From positions 399,161 through 463,160 of the forward strand of contig NZ_JAUSSG010000005.1 in assembly GCF_030812215.1 (NCBI RefSeq): a stretch of 64,000 nucleotides of DNA, written 5' to 3'. Position 1 is the stretch's first letter, and each line of letters opens with the position of its first letter. Source of the stretch: Variovorax boronicumulans (GTDB taxonomy: Bacteria > Pseudomonadota > Gammaproteobacteria > Burkholderiales > Burkholderiaceae_C). The notes under the pieces were generated by a model that was given only the letters and a program-made list of their open reading frames with translations, made no database searches and was not told the DNA's origin. The position numbers and the translations under genes are program-made. Shown in pieces: positions 16,887 through 25,784 of the stretch.

Positions 16887-17837
16887 ATGAAGCTGCAACA
16901 ACTGCGCGTTCTCCTGGCGGTCGCCCAGAACGGAAGCATCCATGAGGCCGCGCGCAGCCTGCACATCACACAGCCGGCGCTGTCCAAGACGATTGCCGAA
17001 CTGGAACGCGAACTCGGCGTGACGCTGATGCTGCGCACCACGCGCGGCGTGAACCTCACGGCTTATGGCACGGCGCTGGTCAAGCGCGCGAGCCTGGTCG
17101 AGCAGGAGCTGCGGCACGCGCTCGAGGACATCGAGGCGATTCGCGGGCACGACGAGGCGCAGCTCAACATCGGCTTCACCGCCGTGGCCTCGGGCGGGCC
17201 GCTGCCCAATACGATGGCATCGTTCAGGCAGCGCTTTCCCAACGTGGCGCTGCGCGCCTACGAGCAGCGGCCGCAGCAGCTCTTCGAAGGGCTGCGCGAA
17301 GGCCGGCTCGACCTGGCGCTGGTCTCGACCTGCAACGGTCCGGGCACCAACGTCTTTCAGTGGGAGCCGTTGTTCTCGCTGTCGATGCACGTGGCGGTGC
17401 GCACCGGCCATCCGCTGCGGCGGGTGCGCAAGCTGCGCACGTTGCTGGAGGCCGACTGGCTGGTGCTGGACCCCATCGACGAGCCCGGCAGTCCGCTGGT
17501 GTCGACGATGCGCGTGAACGGGCTGGAGATGCCCAAACGCATGGTGCAGAGCGCGTCGAACCTGCTGGGCCTGCAGCTGGCCACGCAGACCGACCTCGTC
17601 AGCATGTGGTCGGACACCGTGTTCCACGACGCTGGCGCGGTGCGGATGCAGCCCGGCCTGCTGGAGCGCCTGCCGATCACCGACGAGGTGCCGGACTTCG
17701 ATGTCTACCTGGTCTACCGCTCGGCCGACCTCATGACCCACATGTGCGCGGAGTTCGCCAAGGAAGTGCGTCACCACGCGAAGGTGAATCCGCTGTGGCG
17801 CCGGCCGCGCCGCAAGGCCGGCGCGGATTCGGATTAG
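16887..17837 (+). CDS. LysR-type transcriptional regulator
   Basis: A 316-residue LTTR. N-terminal winged helix-turn-helix: MKLQQLRVLLAVAQNGSI, with AARSLHITQPALSKTIAELE as recognition region. The C-terminal effector-binding domain runs from about residue 90. The start is fixed by a strong AAGGAGG site 4 bp before ATG. It is divergent from the MHS transporter and M20 hydrolase genes, which it presumably controls in response to their substrate or product. Confidence 0.9.
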   Translation: MKLQQLRVLLAVAQNGSIHEAARSLHITQPALSKTIAELERELGVTLMLRTTRGVNLTAYGTALVKRASLVEQELRHALEDIEAIRGHDEAQLNIGFTAVASGGPLPNTMASFRQRFPNVALRAYEQRPQQLFEGLREGRLDLALVSTCNGPGTNVFQWEPLFSLSMHVAVRTGHPLRRVRKLRTLLEADWLVLDPIDEPGSPLVSTMRVNGLEMPKRMVQSASNLLGLQLATQTDLVSMWSDTVFHDAGAVRMQPGLLERLPITDEVPDFDVYLVYRSADLMTHMCAEFAKEVRHHAKVNPLWRRPRRKAGADSD

Positions 17838-18253
17838 CTGGTCGGTGTTTCTTCTTCGGGAGCGGCTTCGGGGCGGGTCATTTCCCAGCTCTGCAGCTTG
17901 CCGCCGTTGAACACCGCATCGACGTACGAGCCACCTGTGTCGGTCCAGCGATAGAGCTCGGGCTGCGTGTCCGCGGGGGAGCGCAGCTCGCCGAGCGCAC
18001 GTGTCATGGCGATGACGTGCATCAGGGTCACGCCCTGCTTGAGCTTGGCATTGAGCATCACCGCGCTGGCGACATAGCCCACCGGGCGGTCGGCCGCCCG
18101 CTTGAGCACCTGCATCGCGCGGTTGAAGTGCAGCAGCAGGAACATCACGATCACGCCGCCAGCCAGTGCGACGCCGGCCCAGCCGTAGCTGCGCCAGGCC
18201 AGGCCGAGAAGAACGATGCCGCCTACGGGCACCAGCAATTTCTGGAAATTCAT
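17834..18253 (-). CDS. Hypothetical small membrane protein
   Basis: A 139-residue protein I do not recognise. It has two adjacent hydrophobic helices (LVPVGGIVLLGLAW and AGVALAGGVIVMFLLLHF), then a soluble C-terminal part rich in Lys/Arg and ending in an acidic PEAAPEEET tail. ATG at 18253 was chosen because translation above it reads through unrelated intergenic DNA; ATG at 18262 is an alternative. Its stop codon overlaps that of the convergent LysR gene. Confidence 0.6.
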   Translation of the reverse strand: MNFQKLLVPVGGIVLLGLAWRSYGWAGVALAGGVIVMFLLLHFNRAMQVLKRAADRPVGYVASAVMLNAKLKQGVTLMHVIAMTRALGELRSPADTQPELYRWTDTGGSYVDAVFNGGKLQSWEMTRPEAAPEEETPTS

Positions 18254-18456
18254 GGCGCGCATTGTCGCCGCCCCGTTGTTGGCGCCTTGCCAGGTCATTC
18301 GAAAGTTCGCATCTGGATCGAGGGCGCCATTCGCTGTATCGACCGTGGCTACCACCGGGGGCGAAAAACGGTACTCACCTCGAAATGCACATGCCAAGGT
18401 GGCGCGAGACGGCACATTTCACCGCACGGGCATCAACCCGGGCCACAGAAAAGCGT

Positions 18457-18912
18457 ATGACCATTCCGCGTTCCGTCACCTTCGTTCGTCTCACTCTCGC
18501 CGCCACGCTCACAGCCACCGTCCTCAGCGGTTGCTACGTGGTGCCCATCGCACAACCCGCACCCGCGGCGCCGCCTTCGCAGGCCTATGCCGTTGCACCG
18601 GGACCGATCGCGCAGAGCTTCAGTGCACGCCTGTATCCGTCGAACGCCGAAGCGGCGCGCTACGGAACCGTGGCAGGCACGGTGACCAACGACATGAACG
18701 GCCGCGGCCATTTCAACGCACAGATTGGCGGTGAACAGTTTCAGGGAGAGGCGACCCGGGTTGCCGGCTCGCGAAGTGCCGGCGTGGCAAACGCCAGCGG
18801 CAATCGCGGCGGCAACCTGAGTTGCCAGTACACGATGAACTCGGCCACGTTGGGCAGCGGCCAATGCGTGCTCAACAGCGGGCCGGCGTTCACGATGCAC
18901 ATCGGGGGATAG
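18457..18912 (+). CDS. Small secreted lipoprotein
   Basis: A 151-residue protein with a lipoprotein signal peptide: a basic N-terminus, a hydrophobic core and the lipobox LSGC (about residues 23-26), then a Pro/Ala-rich linker. The mature part is Gly/Asn-rich (GTVAGTVTNDMNGRGHFNAQ) and contains a Cys pair (CQY, QCVL) near the end. No catalytic motif seen. It ends just before a strong intrinsic terminator. Probably an outer-membrane or periplasm-facing structural lipoprotein of unknown role. Confidence 0.75.
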   Translation: MTIPRSVTFVRLTLAATLTATVLSGCYVVPIAQPAPAAPPSQAYAVAPGPIAQSFSARLYPSNAEAARYGTVAGTVTNDMNGRGHFNAQIGGEQFQGEATRVAGSRSAGVANASGNRGGNLSCQYTMNSATLGSGQCVLNSGPAFTMHIGG

Positions 18913-18920
18913 GGAGGGTG

Positions 18921-18956
18921 GCCCGGCGCGTCACTGACGCGCCGGGCATTTTTTCG
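18921..18956 (+). terminator. Intrinsic terminator after the lipoprotein gene
   Basis: Perfect 13-bp stem GCCCGGCGCGTCA / TGACGCGCCGGGC with a minimal one-base centre, followed by ATTTTTTC. It separates the lipoprotein gene from convergent radA. Confidence 0.9.
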
Positions 18957-18963
18957 ACAAGAA

Positions 18964-20352
18964 TCAATCGAGGCGGCGGACCACGTCCATCGCCTCTTCG
19001 ATGCGTTCGACGGGGTGGATGGTCAAGCCTTCGATCTCCTTTGAGCCCTTGCGCGGTGCGTTGGCCTTCGGCACCACCGCGATGCTGAAGCCCAGCTTGG
19101 CGGCTTCGCGCAAACGCTCTTGACCGCGCGGCGCCGGGCGCACCTCACCGGCCAGGCCCACTTCACCGAACGCGATGAACCCCTTGGGCAGCGGCTTGCC
19201 GCGCAGGCTCGAGGTGATGGCCAGCATCACGGCCAGGTCGGCCGCGGGTTCGCTGATGCGCACGCCGCCCACCGCGTTGACGAACACGTCCTGGTCCATG
19301 CAGGCTACGCCCGCATGGCGGTGCAGCACCGCGAGCAGCATCGCGAGGCGGTCACGGTCCAGGCCCACCGACAAGCGCCGCGGGCTTGGCCCGCCGTTGT
19401 CGACCAGCGCCTGGATTTCCACCAGCATCGGCCGCGTGCCTTCCAGCGTGACCAGCACCACACTGCCGGGCACCGGCTCGGCGTGCTGGCTCAGGAAGAT
19501 CGCACTCGGATTCGCCACGCCCTTCAAGCCCCGCTCGGTCATCGCGAACACGCCGATCTCGTTCACGGCGCCGAAGCGATTCTTGATGGCACGCACGAGA
19601 CGAAAGCTCGAATGCGTATCGCCTTCGAAATACAGCACCGTGTCGACCATGTGCTCCAGCACGCGCGGGCCCGCAAGCGCGCCCTCTTTGGTGACATGGC
19701 CCACCAGCACCACCGCCGTGCCGCTGGTCTTGGCAAAGCGCGTGAGGTGGGCCGCGCATTCGCGCACCTGCGCCACCGAACCGGGGGCCGAGGTGAGCTG
19801 GTCGGAGTACACCGTCTGAATGGAGTCGATCACTGCGATCGCAGGTCGCGTGGCATCGAGCGTAGCGATGATCTTCTCGAGCTGGATCTCGGCGAGCACC
19901 TGCACCTGCGAATGGTCGAGTCCGAGCCGGCGCGAGCGCAGCGCCACTTGCGCACCGCTTTCCTCGCCTGTCACATAGAGCGCGTTCTGCCCGGCACGCT
20001 GGAGCGCATCGACCGCCTGCAGAAGCAGCGTGGATTTACCGATACCCGGGTCCCCGCCGATGAGCGTCACGCCGCCCGAGACGATGCCGCCGCCCAGCAC
20101 GCGGTCGAGCTCGTCGATGCCGGTGGGCGTGCGTGCGATGTCGGTCGCCTCGATCTCCGAGAGCGTGGCCAGTTCGGAGACGCCCGCCAGCGGCGAGAAC
20201 TGCGTGCCGAAGCGGTTGTTGGCCGGGGCGTTGCTGCCGGCCACCTGTTCGATCAATGTGTTCCAGGCGCCGCAGCTCGGGCATTTGCCGAGCCACTTGG
20301 GGCTGGTGCCGCCGCATTCACTGCAGACGAAAAGAGATTTGTCCTTGGCCAT
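18964..20352 (-). CDS. radA: DNA repair protein RadA
   Basis: RecA-like ATPase of 462 residues that drives branch migration of recombination intermediates (the DnaB-like Sms/RadA family). Order: N-terminal C4 zinc finger (CSECGGTSPKWLGKCPSC), Walker A GGDPGIGKSTLL near residue 95, the RadA-specific KNRFG motif, and a Lon-like C-terminal domain with the GEVGLAGEVRP motif. Length matches E. coli RadA. Divergent from the hpa operon and convergent with the lipoprotein gene. Confidence 0.96.
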   Translation of the reverse strand: MAKDKSLFVCSECGGTSPKWLGKCPSCGAWNTLIEQVAGSNAPANNRFGTQFSPLAGVSELATLSEIEATDIARTPTGIDELDRVLGGGIVSGGVTLIGGDPGIGKSTLLLQAVDALQRAGQNALYVTGEESGAQVALRSRRLGLDHSQVQVLAEIQLEKIIATLDATRPAIAVIDSIQTVYSDQLTSAPGSVAQVRECAAHLTRFAKTSGTAVVLVGHVTKEGALAGPRVLEHMVDTVLYFEGDTHSSFRLVRAIKNRFGAVNEIGVFAMTERGLKGVANPSAIFLSQHAEPVPGSVVLVTLEGTRPMLVEIQALVDNGGPSPRRLSVGLDRDRLAMLLAVLHRHAGVACMDQDVFVNAVGGVRISEPAADLAVMLAITSSLRGKPLPKGFIAFGEVGLAGEVRPAPRGQERLREAAKLGFSIAVVPKANAPRKGSKEIEGLTIHPVERIEEAMDVVRRLD

Positions 20353-20395
20353 TCGGCGAGTTTAGGTGTCCGCACAAACCCTGATGGCCGGTGGC

Positions 20396-20429
20396 TTGGA
20401 AAGAAATCGCCAATCATTTAACATGTTAA
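20396..20429 (+). promoter_or_regulatory. hpa operon promoter with overlapping HpaR-type palindrome
   Basis: A sigma-70-like promoter: TTGGAA at 20396-20401, a 17-bp spacer, TAACAT at 20419-20424. The perfect 12-bp palindrome TTAACATGTTAA (20418-20429) lies exactly on the -10 element. A MarR-family repressor bound there would block RNA polymerase, and the first gene downstream encodes one. Confidence 0.7.
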
Positions 20430-20451
20430 CTAATTTGATGAGGCACCGCGC

Positions 20452-20886
20452 TTGAGCACCACCTTCACCCACCGCAATTTGCCGCGCCTGCTGCTGCAGG
20501 CCCGCGAAGCCGTGATGGCCCACACGCGGCCCAGCCTGCGCGAGCACGCACTGTCCGACCAGCAATGGCGCGTGCTGCGCGTGCTCGGCGAACACGGCGC
20601 GGTCGACACCGGCCGCGTCGCGCGCGAGGCCTTCATCCTCGGGCCGAGCCTCACCGGCGTGCTCGCGCGCATGGAGCGCGACAACCTCATCACCCGCGCC
20701 CGCGATCCGGCCGACCAGCGCCGCACCGTGGTCGAGGCCACGCCACACGGCATGAAGCTGGTCAAGCGGCTGGGCACCAGCATCGAGGCGCACTACGACT
20801 GGATGGAGAAGTCGCTCGGCAAGGCCAAGCTCACGCAGCTCTACGGGCTGCTCGACGAGCTGATCGCCCTGGAGCAGCCCTCATGA
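20452..20886 (+). CDS. hpaR: HpaR, MarR-family repressor of the homoprotocatechuate operon
   Basis: A 144-residue winged-helix regulator starting at TTG. It begins with the HpaR-type N-terminus (THRNLPRLLLQAREAVM) and carries the MarR recognition region AREAFILGPSLTGVLARMERD plus the wing DPADQRRTVVEAT. In E. coli, HpaR represses the hpa meta-cleavage operon and is released by homoprotocatechuate or 4-hydroxyphenylacetate. Here it is the first gene of that operon, overlapping hpaG1 by ATGA, which indicates autoregulation. The upstream ATG at 20438 is out of frame, so TTG is the best start. Confidence 0.88.
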   Translation: MSTTFTHRNLPRLLLQAREAVMAHTRPSLREHALSDQQWRVLRVLGEHGAVDTGRVAREAFILGPSLTGVLARMERDNLITRARDPADQRRTVVEATPHGMKLVKRLGTSIEAHYDWMEKSLGKAKLTQLYGLLDELIALEQPS

Positions 20887-21518
20887 GCACCGCGCATTTC
20901 CTTCCCACCGGCACCGTCTACGGCACGCTGCTGAACTTCCGTGCCGAGGTTGAAGCGCTCGCGCCGCAGATGACCGAGCCGCCCTACAAGGCGCCACCCA
21001 AGGCACCGGTGCTCTACGTGAAGACCGCCAACACCTGGAGCCCCCACGGCAGCGCCATCGCGGTGCCTTCATCGATTCCCGAAGTGGAAATCGGCGCGAG
21101 CATCGGCATGGTGATCGGCGCCGAGGGCGATGTCGAAGGCTTCGTGCTGATGAACGACCTGTCGATTCCGCACGCGAGCTTCTTCCGCCCGCCGGTGAAG
21201 TTCAAGTGCGTCGACGGTTTCCTCGGCATCGGCCCGGTGCTGCGCGATGCGCAGGAGGTGGCCGACCCTGCGAGCTTCCGCGTCGAAGTGCGCATCAACG
21301 GCGCGCTCAAGCAAGCGATCGATTTTTCGCAGCTCGTGCGTCCGGCACAGCAGTTGCTCGCCGACGTCGGCGATTTCATGACGCTCGCGCATGGCGACGT
21401 GCTGATGCTGGGCTGTGATGCGGGCCGTCCGTTGGCACGTGCGGGCGACCGCATCGATATCTCCGCGACCGGCTTCGAGACATTGACCCACACGCTGGTG
21501 CAGGAGACCGCCGCATGA
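20883..21518 (+). CDS. hpaG1: HpaG1, homoprotocatechuate pathway isomerase/decarboxylase N-terminal-type subunit
   Basis: A 211-residue member of the fumarylacetoacetate hydrolase (FAH) fold, equivalent to the N-terminal half of E. coli HpaG. HpaG decarboxylates 5-oxopent-3-ene-1,2,5-tricarboxylate and isomerises the product (2-hydroxyhepta-2,4-diene-1,7-dioate). It starts inside the last codons of hpaR and ends inside the first codons of hpaG2 (ATGA at both joints), so the two halves are made as separate, coupled chains. The FAH-type metal-binding pattern is visible around IPEVEIGASIGMVIG and FMTLAHGDVLMLG. Confidence 0.85.
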   Translation: MSTAHFLPTGTVYGTLLNFRAEVEALAPQMTEPPYKAPPKAPVLYVKTANTWSPHGSAIAVPSSIPEVEIGASIGMVIGAEGDVEGFVLMNDLSIPHASFFRPPVKFKCVDGFLGIGPVLRDAQEVADPASFRVEVRINGALKQAIDFSQLVRPAQQLLADVGDFMTLAHGDVLMLGCDAGRPLARAGDRIDISATGFETLTHTLVQETAA

Positions 21519-22285
21519 AGCACGCACGCGTCATCCACGAAGGCCGCGAACACAGCGGCACCGCCCACGAATTAAACGGCCAGCCAGACGCCGCCGTGCG
21601 ACTCGAAGACGGCCGCATCGTCCCGCAGGAACAGCTGACCTGGCTGCCCCCACTGGCGCCCACCGCGCGGCCGCGCACCATCCTCGCGCTCGGCCTCAAC
21701 TACGCCGACCATGCGAAGGAGCTCGAATTCAAGGCGCCCGAAGAACCGCTGGTGTTCGTCAAGGGCCAGAGCACGCTGATCGGCCACCGCCAGCACACGC
21801 ACCGCCCGGCCGGCGTGCAGTTCATGCACTACGAATGCGAGCTCGCCATCGTCGTCGGCAAGACCGCGAAGAACGTCCAGCGCGACGACGCCTACGACTT
21901 CATCGGCGGCTACACGGTCGCCAACGACTATGCGATCCGCGACTACCTGGAGAACTGGTACCGCCCGAACCTGCGCGTGAAGAACCGCGACACCTGCACG
22001 CCGCTGGGCCCCTGGTTCGTCGATGCGACCGACGTTCCCGACCCGATGGCGCTCGCGCTGCGCACCACCGTCAACGGCATCGTCACGCAGCAAGGTAACA
22101 CGCGCGACATGATCTTCGATGCGCCCTTCCTCATCGAGTACTTCAGCCGCTTCATGACGCTGTCGCCGGGCGACCTGATCCTCACGGGCACGCCCGACGG
22201 CGTGGTCGACTGCAAGCCGGGCGACGTGATCGTCACCGAGATCGAGCACATCGGCGCGCTGGTCAACACCATCGACGCGGCCTGA
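21515..22285 (+). CDS. hpaG2: HpaG2, homoprotocatechuate pathway isomerase/decarboxylase C-terminal-type subunit
   Basis: A 256-residue FAH-fold protein, equivalent to the C-terminal half of fused HpaG. Family motifs: ILALGLNYADHAKE near residue 64, then MHYECELAIVVGKTA with the metal-binding Glu residues, GGYTVANDYAIRD, and the closing FMTLSPGDLILTGTPDGV. It probably forms a complex with HpaG1. A 45-bp gap separates it from the first Bug gene. Confidence 0.9.
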   Translation: MKHARVIHEGREHSGTAHELNGQPDAAVRLEDGRIVPQEQLTWLPPLAPTARPRTILALGLNYADHAKELEFKAPEEPLVFVKGQSTLIGHRQHTHRPAGVQFMHYECELAIVVGKTAKNVQRDDAYDFIGGYTVANDYAIRDYLENWYRPNLRVKNRDTCTPLGPWFVDATDVPDPMALALRTTVNGIVTQQGNTRDMIFDAPFLIEYFSRFMTLSPGDLILTGTPDGVVDCKPGDVIVTEIEHIGALVNTIDAA

Positions 22286-22330
22286 TTTCCTTCCTGTCAC
22301 ACATACATAAAACCAGCGGAGACAAACGCA

Positions 22331-23323
22331 ATGAATGCCAGCAAGAAAACACGCGCCCTCGCCACCGCCCTCGTGGCATTGACCGCCTCGATGCTCGCGC
22401 TCGATGCGCCGGCGCAGTCGACGGCCTACCCCGCCAAGCCCGTGCGCTGGGTGGTCGGCTACCCGGCCGGCGGCGGCACCGACTTTCTCGCGCGCACGGT
22501 CGGCGCACAGGTGTCGCAGCAACTGGGCCAGCCGGTGCTCGTCGACAACAAACCCGGCGCCGGCGCGATCATCGCGTCGGAGAACGTCGCGCGCTCGCCG
22601 GGCGATGGCTACACCGTGTTCTCCGCCGACAACGGCGTGCTGGTCTACAACCCCGCGCTCTACAAGAAGCTGCCCTACGACGCCGAGAAAGACTTCGCAC
22701 TCGTCGGCATGATGGGCCGCTCGCCGCTGGTCATCACCGCCGCACCGAATGCCGGCGTGGCCGATGCGAAGGCGCTCATCGCCGCGCTGAAGGCCTCGCC
22801 CGGCAAGTTCAGCATCGCGACACCGGGCACCGGCAGCCCGCACCACCTGGCGATGGAGCTGTTCCAGCGCGAGGCCGGCGTGTCGATGCTGCATGTGCCC
22901 TACAAGGGCGGCGCACCCGCGCTGCAGGACCTCATGGGCGGACAGGTGCCGCTGATGATGCTCGACCTGCCCAGCGGCGTGAGCGCGGTGAAGGCCGGCA
23001 AGGTGGTGCCGCTGCTGGCGATGTCGGCCGAGCGCATCCCGCAACTGCCCAACGTGCCCACTGCAAAGGAACTGGGCTACGCCAACGTCGAGGCCTACAC
23101 CTGGCAAGGCCTGGTGACGCCCGTGGCCACGCCGAAGGAAGTGCAGGCCAGGCTCGGCACCGAGCTGCAGAAAGCCATGGGCGACGCCGGCGTGAAGCAG
23201 AAGCTCTATGACGCCGGCTGGGAAGCACGCCCCGCCGACGCCAGCGAAATGACGCGCTACACCGACGCGGAGCGCAAGAAATGGCACGCCTTGATCAAGG
23301 CACGCGACATCAAGCTCGATTGA
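22331..23323 (+). CDS. TctC/Bug-family periplasmic solute-binding protein (hpa operon, first)
   Basis: A 330-residue secreted protein with a cleavable signal peptide ending near ALDAPAQS. Bug-family features are YPAKPVRWVVGYPAGGGTD, the DNKPGAGAIIASE segment that lines the ligand pocket, YKKLPYD and VPYKGGAPALQDLMGGQV. These proteins bind carboxylates, often aromatic, for tripartite tricarboxylate transport. No tctA or tctB membrane genes lie in the window. Its place between hpaG2 and hpaE suggests it captures 4-hydroxyphenylacetate, homoprotocatechuate or a similar acid. The ligand is not proven by sequence. Confidence 0.88.
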   Translation: MNASKKTRALATALVALTASMLALDAPAQSTAYPAKPVRWVVGYPAGGGTDFLARTVGAQVSQQLGQPVLVDNKPGAGAIIASENVARSPGDGYTVFSADNGVLVYNPALYKKLPYDAEKDFALVGMMGRSPLVITAAPNAGVADAKALIAALKASPGKFSIATPGTGSPHHLAMELFQREAGVSMLHVPYKGGAPALQDLMGGQVPLMMLDLPSGVSAVKAGKVVPLLAMSAERIPQLPNVPTAKELGYANVEAYTWQGLVTPVATPKEVQARLGTELQKAMGDAGVKQKLYDAGWEARPADASEMTRYTDAERKKWHALIKARDIKLD

Positions 23324-23340
23324 AGAACCGGACACCCTCC

Positions 23341-24807
23341 ATGCAACAGATCAATCACCTCATCGGCGGCAAGTCCGTCACGGGCAAGGACTACTTCGAA
23401 ACCGTCAACCCCGCCACGCAGGAGGTGCTGGCCGAGGTCGCCTCGGGCGGCGAAGCCGAGGTGAACGCCGCCGTCGCCGCCGCCAAGGAAGCCTTTCCGA
23501 AGTGGGCCGGCCTGCCCGCGCCCGAGCGCGCGAAGCTTATCCGCAAGCTTGGCGACCTGATCGCCGCGCACGTGCCCGAGATCGCACAGACCGAGACCAA
23601 CGACTGCGGCCAGGTCATCGCGCAAACCGGCAAGCAGTTGGTGCCGCGCGCGGCCGACAACTTCTATTACTTCGCCGAGATGTGCACGCGCGTGGACGGC
23701 CACACCTACCCCACGCCCACGCACCTGAACTACACGCTGTTCCACCCGGTGGGCGTGTGCGCACTCATCAGCCCGTGGAACGTGCCGTTCATGACGGCCA
23801 CCTGGAAGGTCGCGCCGTGCCTCGCGTTCGGCAACACCGCCGTGCTGAAGATGAGCGAGCTCTCGCCGCTCACTGCCGCGCGCCTGGGTGAACTCGCGCT
23901 CGAAGCCGGCATTCCGCCCGGCGTGCTGAACCTCGTGCACGGCTACGGCAAGGAAGCCGGCGAGCCGCTGGTGGCGCACCCCGACGTGCGCGCGATTTCT
24001 TTCACCGGCTCCACCGCCACCGGCAACCGCATCGTGAAGAGCGCGGGCCTCAAGAAGTTCAGCATGGAACTGGGCGGCAAGAGCCCGTTCGTGATCTTCG
24101 ACGACGCCGACCTCGACCGTGCGCTCGACGCGGCCGTCTTCATGATCTTCAGCAACAACGGCGAGCGCTGCACGGCGGGCTCGCGCATCCTGGTGCAGCA
24201 GTCGATCTATGCGGACTTCGCGGCGAAGTTCGCCGAGCGCGCCAAGCGCATCACCGTGGGCGATCCACTCGACGAGAAGACCATCGTCGGCCCGATGATT
24301 TCGCAGGCGCACCTGGCCAAGGTGCGCAGCTACATCGAGCTCGGTCCGAAAGAAGGCGCGACGCTGCTGTGCGGCGGCCTCGATGCGCCGAGCAACCTGC
24401 CGGACCGCGTGAAGAAAGGCAACTACGTCGTGCCCACCGTCTTCGCCGATGTCGACAACCGCATGAAGATCGCGCAGGACGAGATCTTCGGCCCGGTCGC
24501 GTGCCTGATCCCGTTCAAGGACGAGGCCGACGCGATCCGCCTCGCCAACGACATCCAATACGGCCTCAGCAGCTACGTGTGGACCGAGAACATCGGCAAG
24601 GCCCACCGCGTCGCCGCGGCCGTGGAAGCCGGCATGTGCTTCGTCAACAGCCAGAACGTGCGAGACCTGCGCCAGCCCTTCGGCGGCACCAAGGCCTCGG
24701 GCACCGGCCGCGAAGGCGGCACCTGGAGCTACGAGGTGTTCTGCGAGCCGAAGAACGTGGCGGTGTCGCTGGGCTCGCACCACATCCCGCACTGGGGCGT
24801 GGCGTGA
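23341..24807 (+). CDS. hpaE: HpaE, 5-carboxymethyl-2-hydroxymuconate semialdehyde dehydrogenase
   Basis: NAD-dependent aldehyde dehydrogenase of 488 residues that oxidises the ring-cleavage product to 5-carboxymethyl-2-hydroxymuconate. Motifs: SPWNVPFMTATWKVAPCLAF (cofactor channel), FTGSTATG, MELGGKSPFV with the general-base Glu, and the catalytic Cys at about residue 277 in GERCTAGSR. ATG at 23341 (MQQINHLIGGKSV) was chosen over the in-frame ATG at 23281, which lies within the previous gene. The last bases overlap the start of the next Bug gene (GTGA). Confidence 0.92.
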   Translation: MQQINHLIGGKSVTGKDYFETVNPATQEVLAEVASGGEAEVNAAVAAAKEAFPKWAGLPAPERAKLIRKLGDLIAAHVPEIAQTETNDCGQVIAQTGKQLVPRAADNFYYFAEMCTRVDGHTYPTPTHLNYTLFHPVGVCALISPWNVPFMTATWKVAPCLAFGNTAVLKMSELSPLTAARLGELALEAGIPPGVLNLVHGYGKEAGEPLVAHPDVRAISFTGSTATGNRIVKSAGLKKFSMELGGKSPFVIFDDADLDRALDAAVFMIFSNNGERCTAGSRILVQQSIYADFAAKFAERAKRITVGDPLDEKTIVGPMISQAHLAKVRSYIELGPKEGATLLCGGLDAPSNLPDRVKKGNYVVPTVFADVDNRMKIAQDEIFGPVACLIPFKDEADAIRLANDIQYGLSSYVWTENIGKAHRVAAAVEAGMCFVNSQNVRDLRQPFGGTKASGTGREGGTWSYEVFCEPKNVAVSLGSHHIPHWGVA

Positions 24808-25778
24808 ACGCACGCCGACGCGCGCTGCTGCAGGGCGTTGCCGCACTGGCGGCCGTGCCGTCGCTGGCACACGCCCGCGGCGACTGGCCCAACAAGCCGG
24901 TGCGCATCGTCGTGCCCTTCACGCCCGGCGGCACCACCGACTTCGTCGCGCGGCTCGTGGCGGTCGAACTCGGCAAGACGCTGGAGCAGGCCGTGATCGT
25001 CGAGAACAAGCCCGGCGCGGGCACGGTGATCGGCGTCGATGCGGTCGCCAAGTCGGCGCCCGATGGCTACACATTCGTCAGCGTGGCGAACAGCTTCACC
25101 GCCAACCAGACGCTGGTGCGCAAGCTCCCCTACGACACGCAGAAAGACCTGCGCCCGGTCGCGCTCATGGGCATGTCGGAGCACGTGCTCGCCACGCATC
25201 CCTCGAGCGGCCTGAAGACGCTGGCCGACCTGCGCAACCAGGCGAAGGCGAAGCCCGGCACGCTGAGCTTCGCCTCCTTCGGCAACGGCACCTCGGCCCA
25301 CCTGTCGGGCGAAATGCTCAAGCTGCAGATGGGCCTGGACATCGTGCATGTGCCCTACAAAGGCCAGGGCCCCGCGCTCACCGACCTGCTCGGCGGACAG
25401 GTGACCATGATGTTCGGCAACTGGCCCGAGTTCCGCGGCCACATCCAGAGCGGCAAGCTGGTCGCGCTCGGCATGGCGACCGCACAGCGTTCGCAGTACG
25501 CGCCCGCCATACCCACACTCGCAGAACAGGGTGTGGCCATCGAGTCCAATTCGTGGAATGGACTGCTGGCACCCGCCGGCACGCCCGATGCCATCGTGCT
25601 GCGCATGAACGACGAGGTGAACCGCGCGCTCGCGGGCCCTGCCGTGGCCGACGCCTTCCGCAAGGGCGGCATCGCGTCGCTGTCGGGCACGCCCGAGCGT
25701 TTTGCTGCTTTCATCCGGAGCGAGATCTCGAAGTACGGCGACGTGATCCGCAAGGCCAACATCCAGATCGAGGGCTGA
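24804..25778 (+). CDS. TctC/Bug-family periplasmic solute-binding protein (hpa operon, second)
   Basis: A 324-residue Bug protein with a GTG start overlapping the hpaE stop by GTGA, so it is translationally coupled. Its signal peptide begins with an RRR run (MNARRRALLQGVAAL) and ends near AHA. Conserved parts: WPNKPVRIVVPFTPGGTTD, ENKPGAGTVIG, YKGQGPALTDLLGGQV. It is a clearly different sequence from the first Bug protein, so the operon encodes two binders that may have different aromatic or dicarboxylate ligands. Confidence 0.88.
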   Translation: MNARRRALLQGVAALAAVPSLAHARGDWPNKPVRIVVPFTPGGTTDFVARLVAVELGKTLEQAVIVENKPGAGTVIGVDAVAKSAPDGYTFVSVANSFTANQTLVRKLPYDTQKDLRPVALMGMSEHVLATHPSSGLKTLADLRNQAKAKPGTLSFASFGNGTSAHLSGEMLKLQMGLDIVHVPYKGQGPALTDLLGGQVTMMFGNWPEFRGHIQSGKLVALGMATAQRSQYAPAIPTLAEQGVAIESNSWNGLLAPAGTPDAIVLRMNDEVNRALAGPAVADAFRKGGIASLSGTPERFAAFIRSEISKYGDVIRKANIQIEG

Positions 25779-25784
25779 AGAACG

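Noticed and set aside
20438..20455. ATG at 20438 as an alternative hpaR start
   Set aside because: It is in another frame and meets TGA after five codons. The TTG at 20452 gives the family N-terminus.
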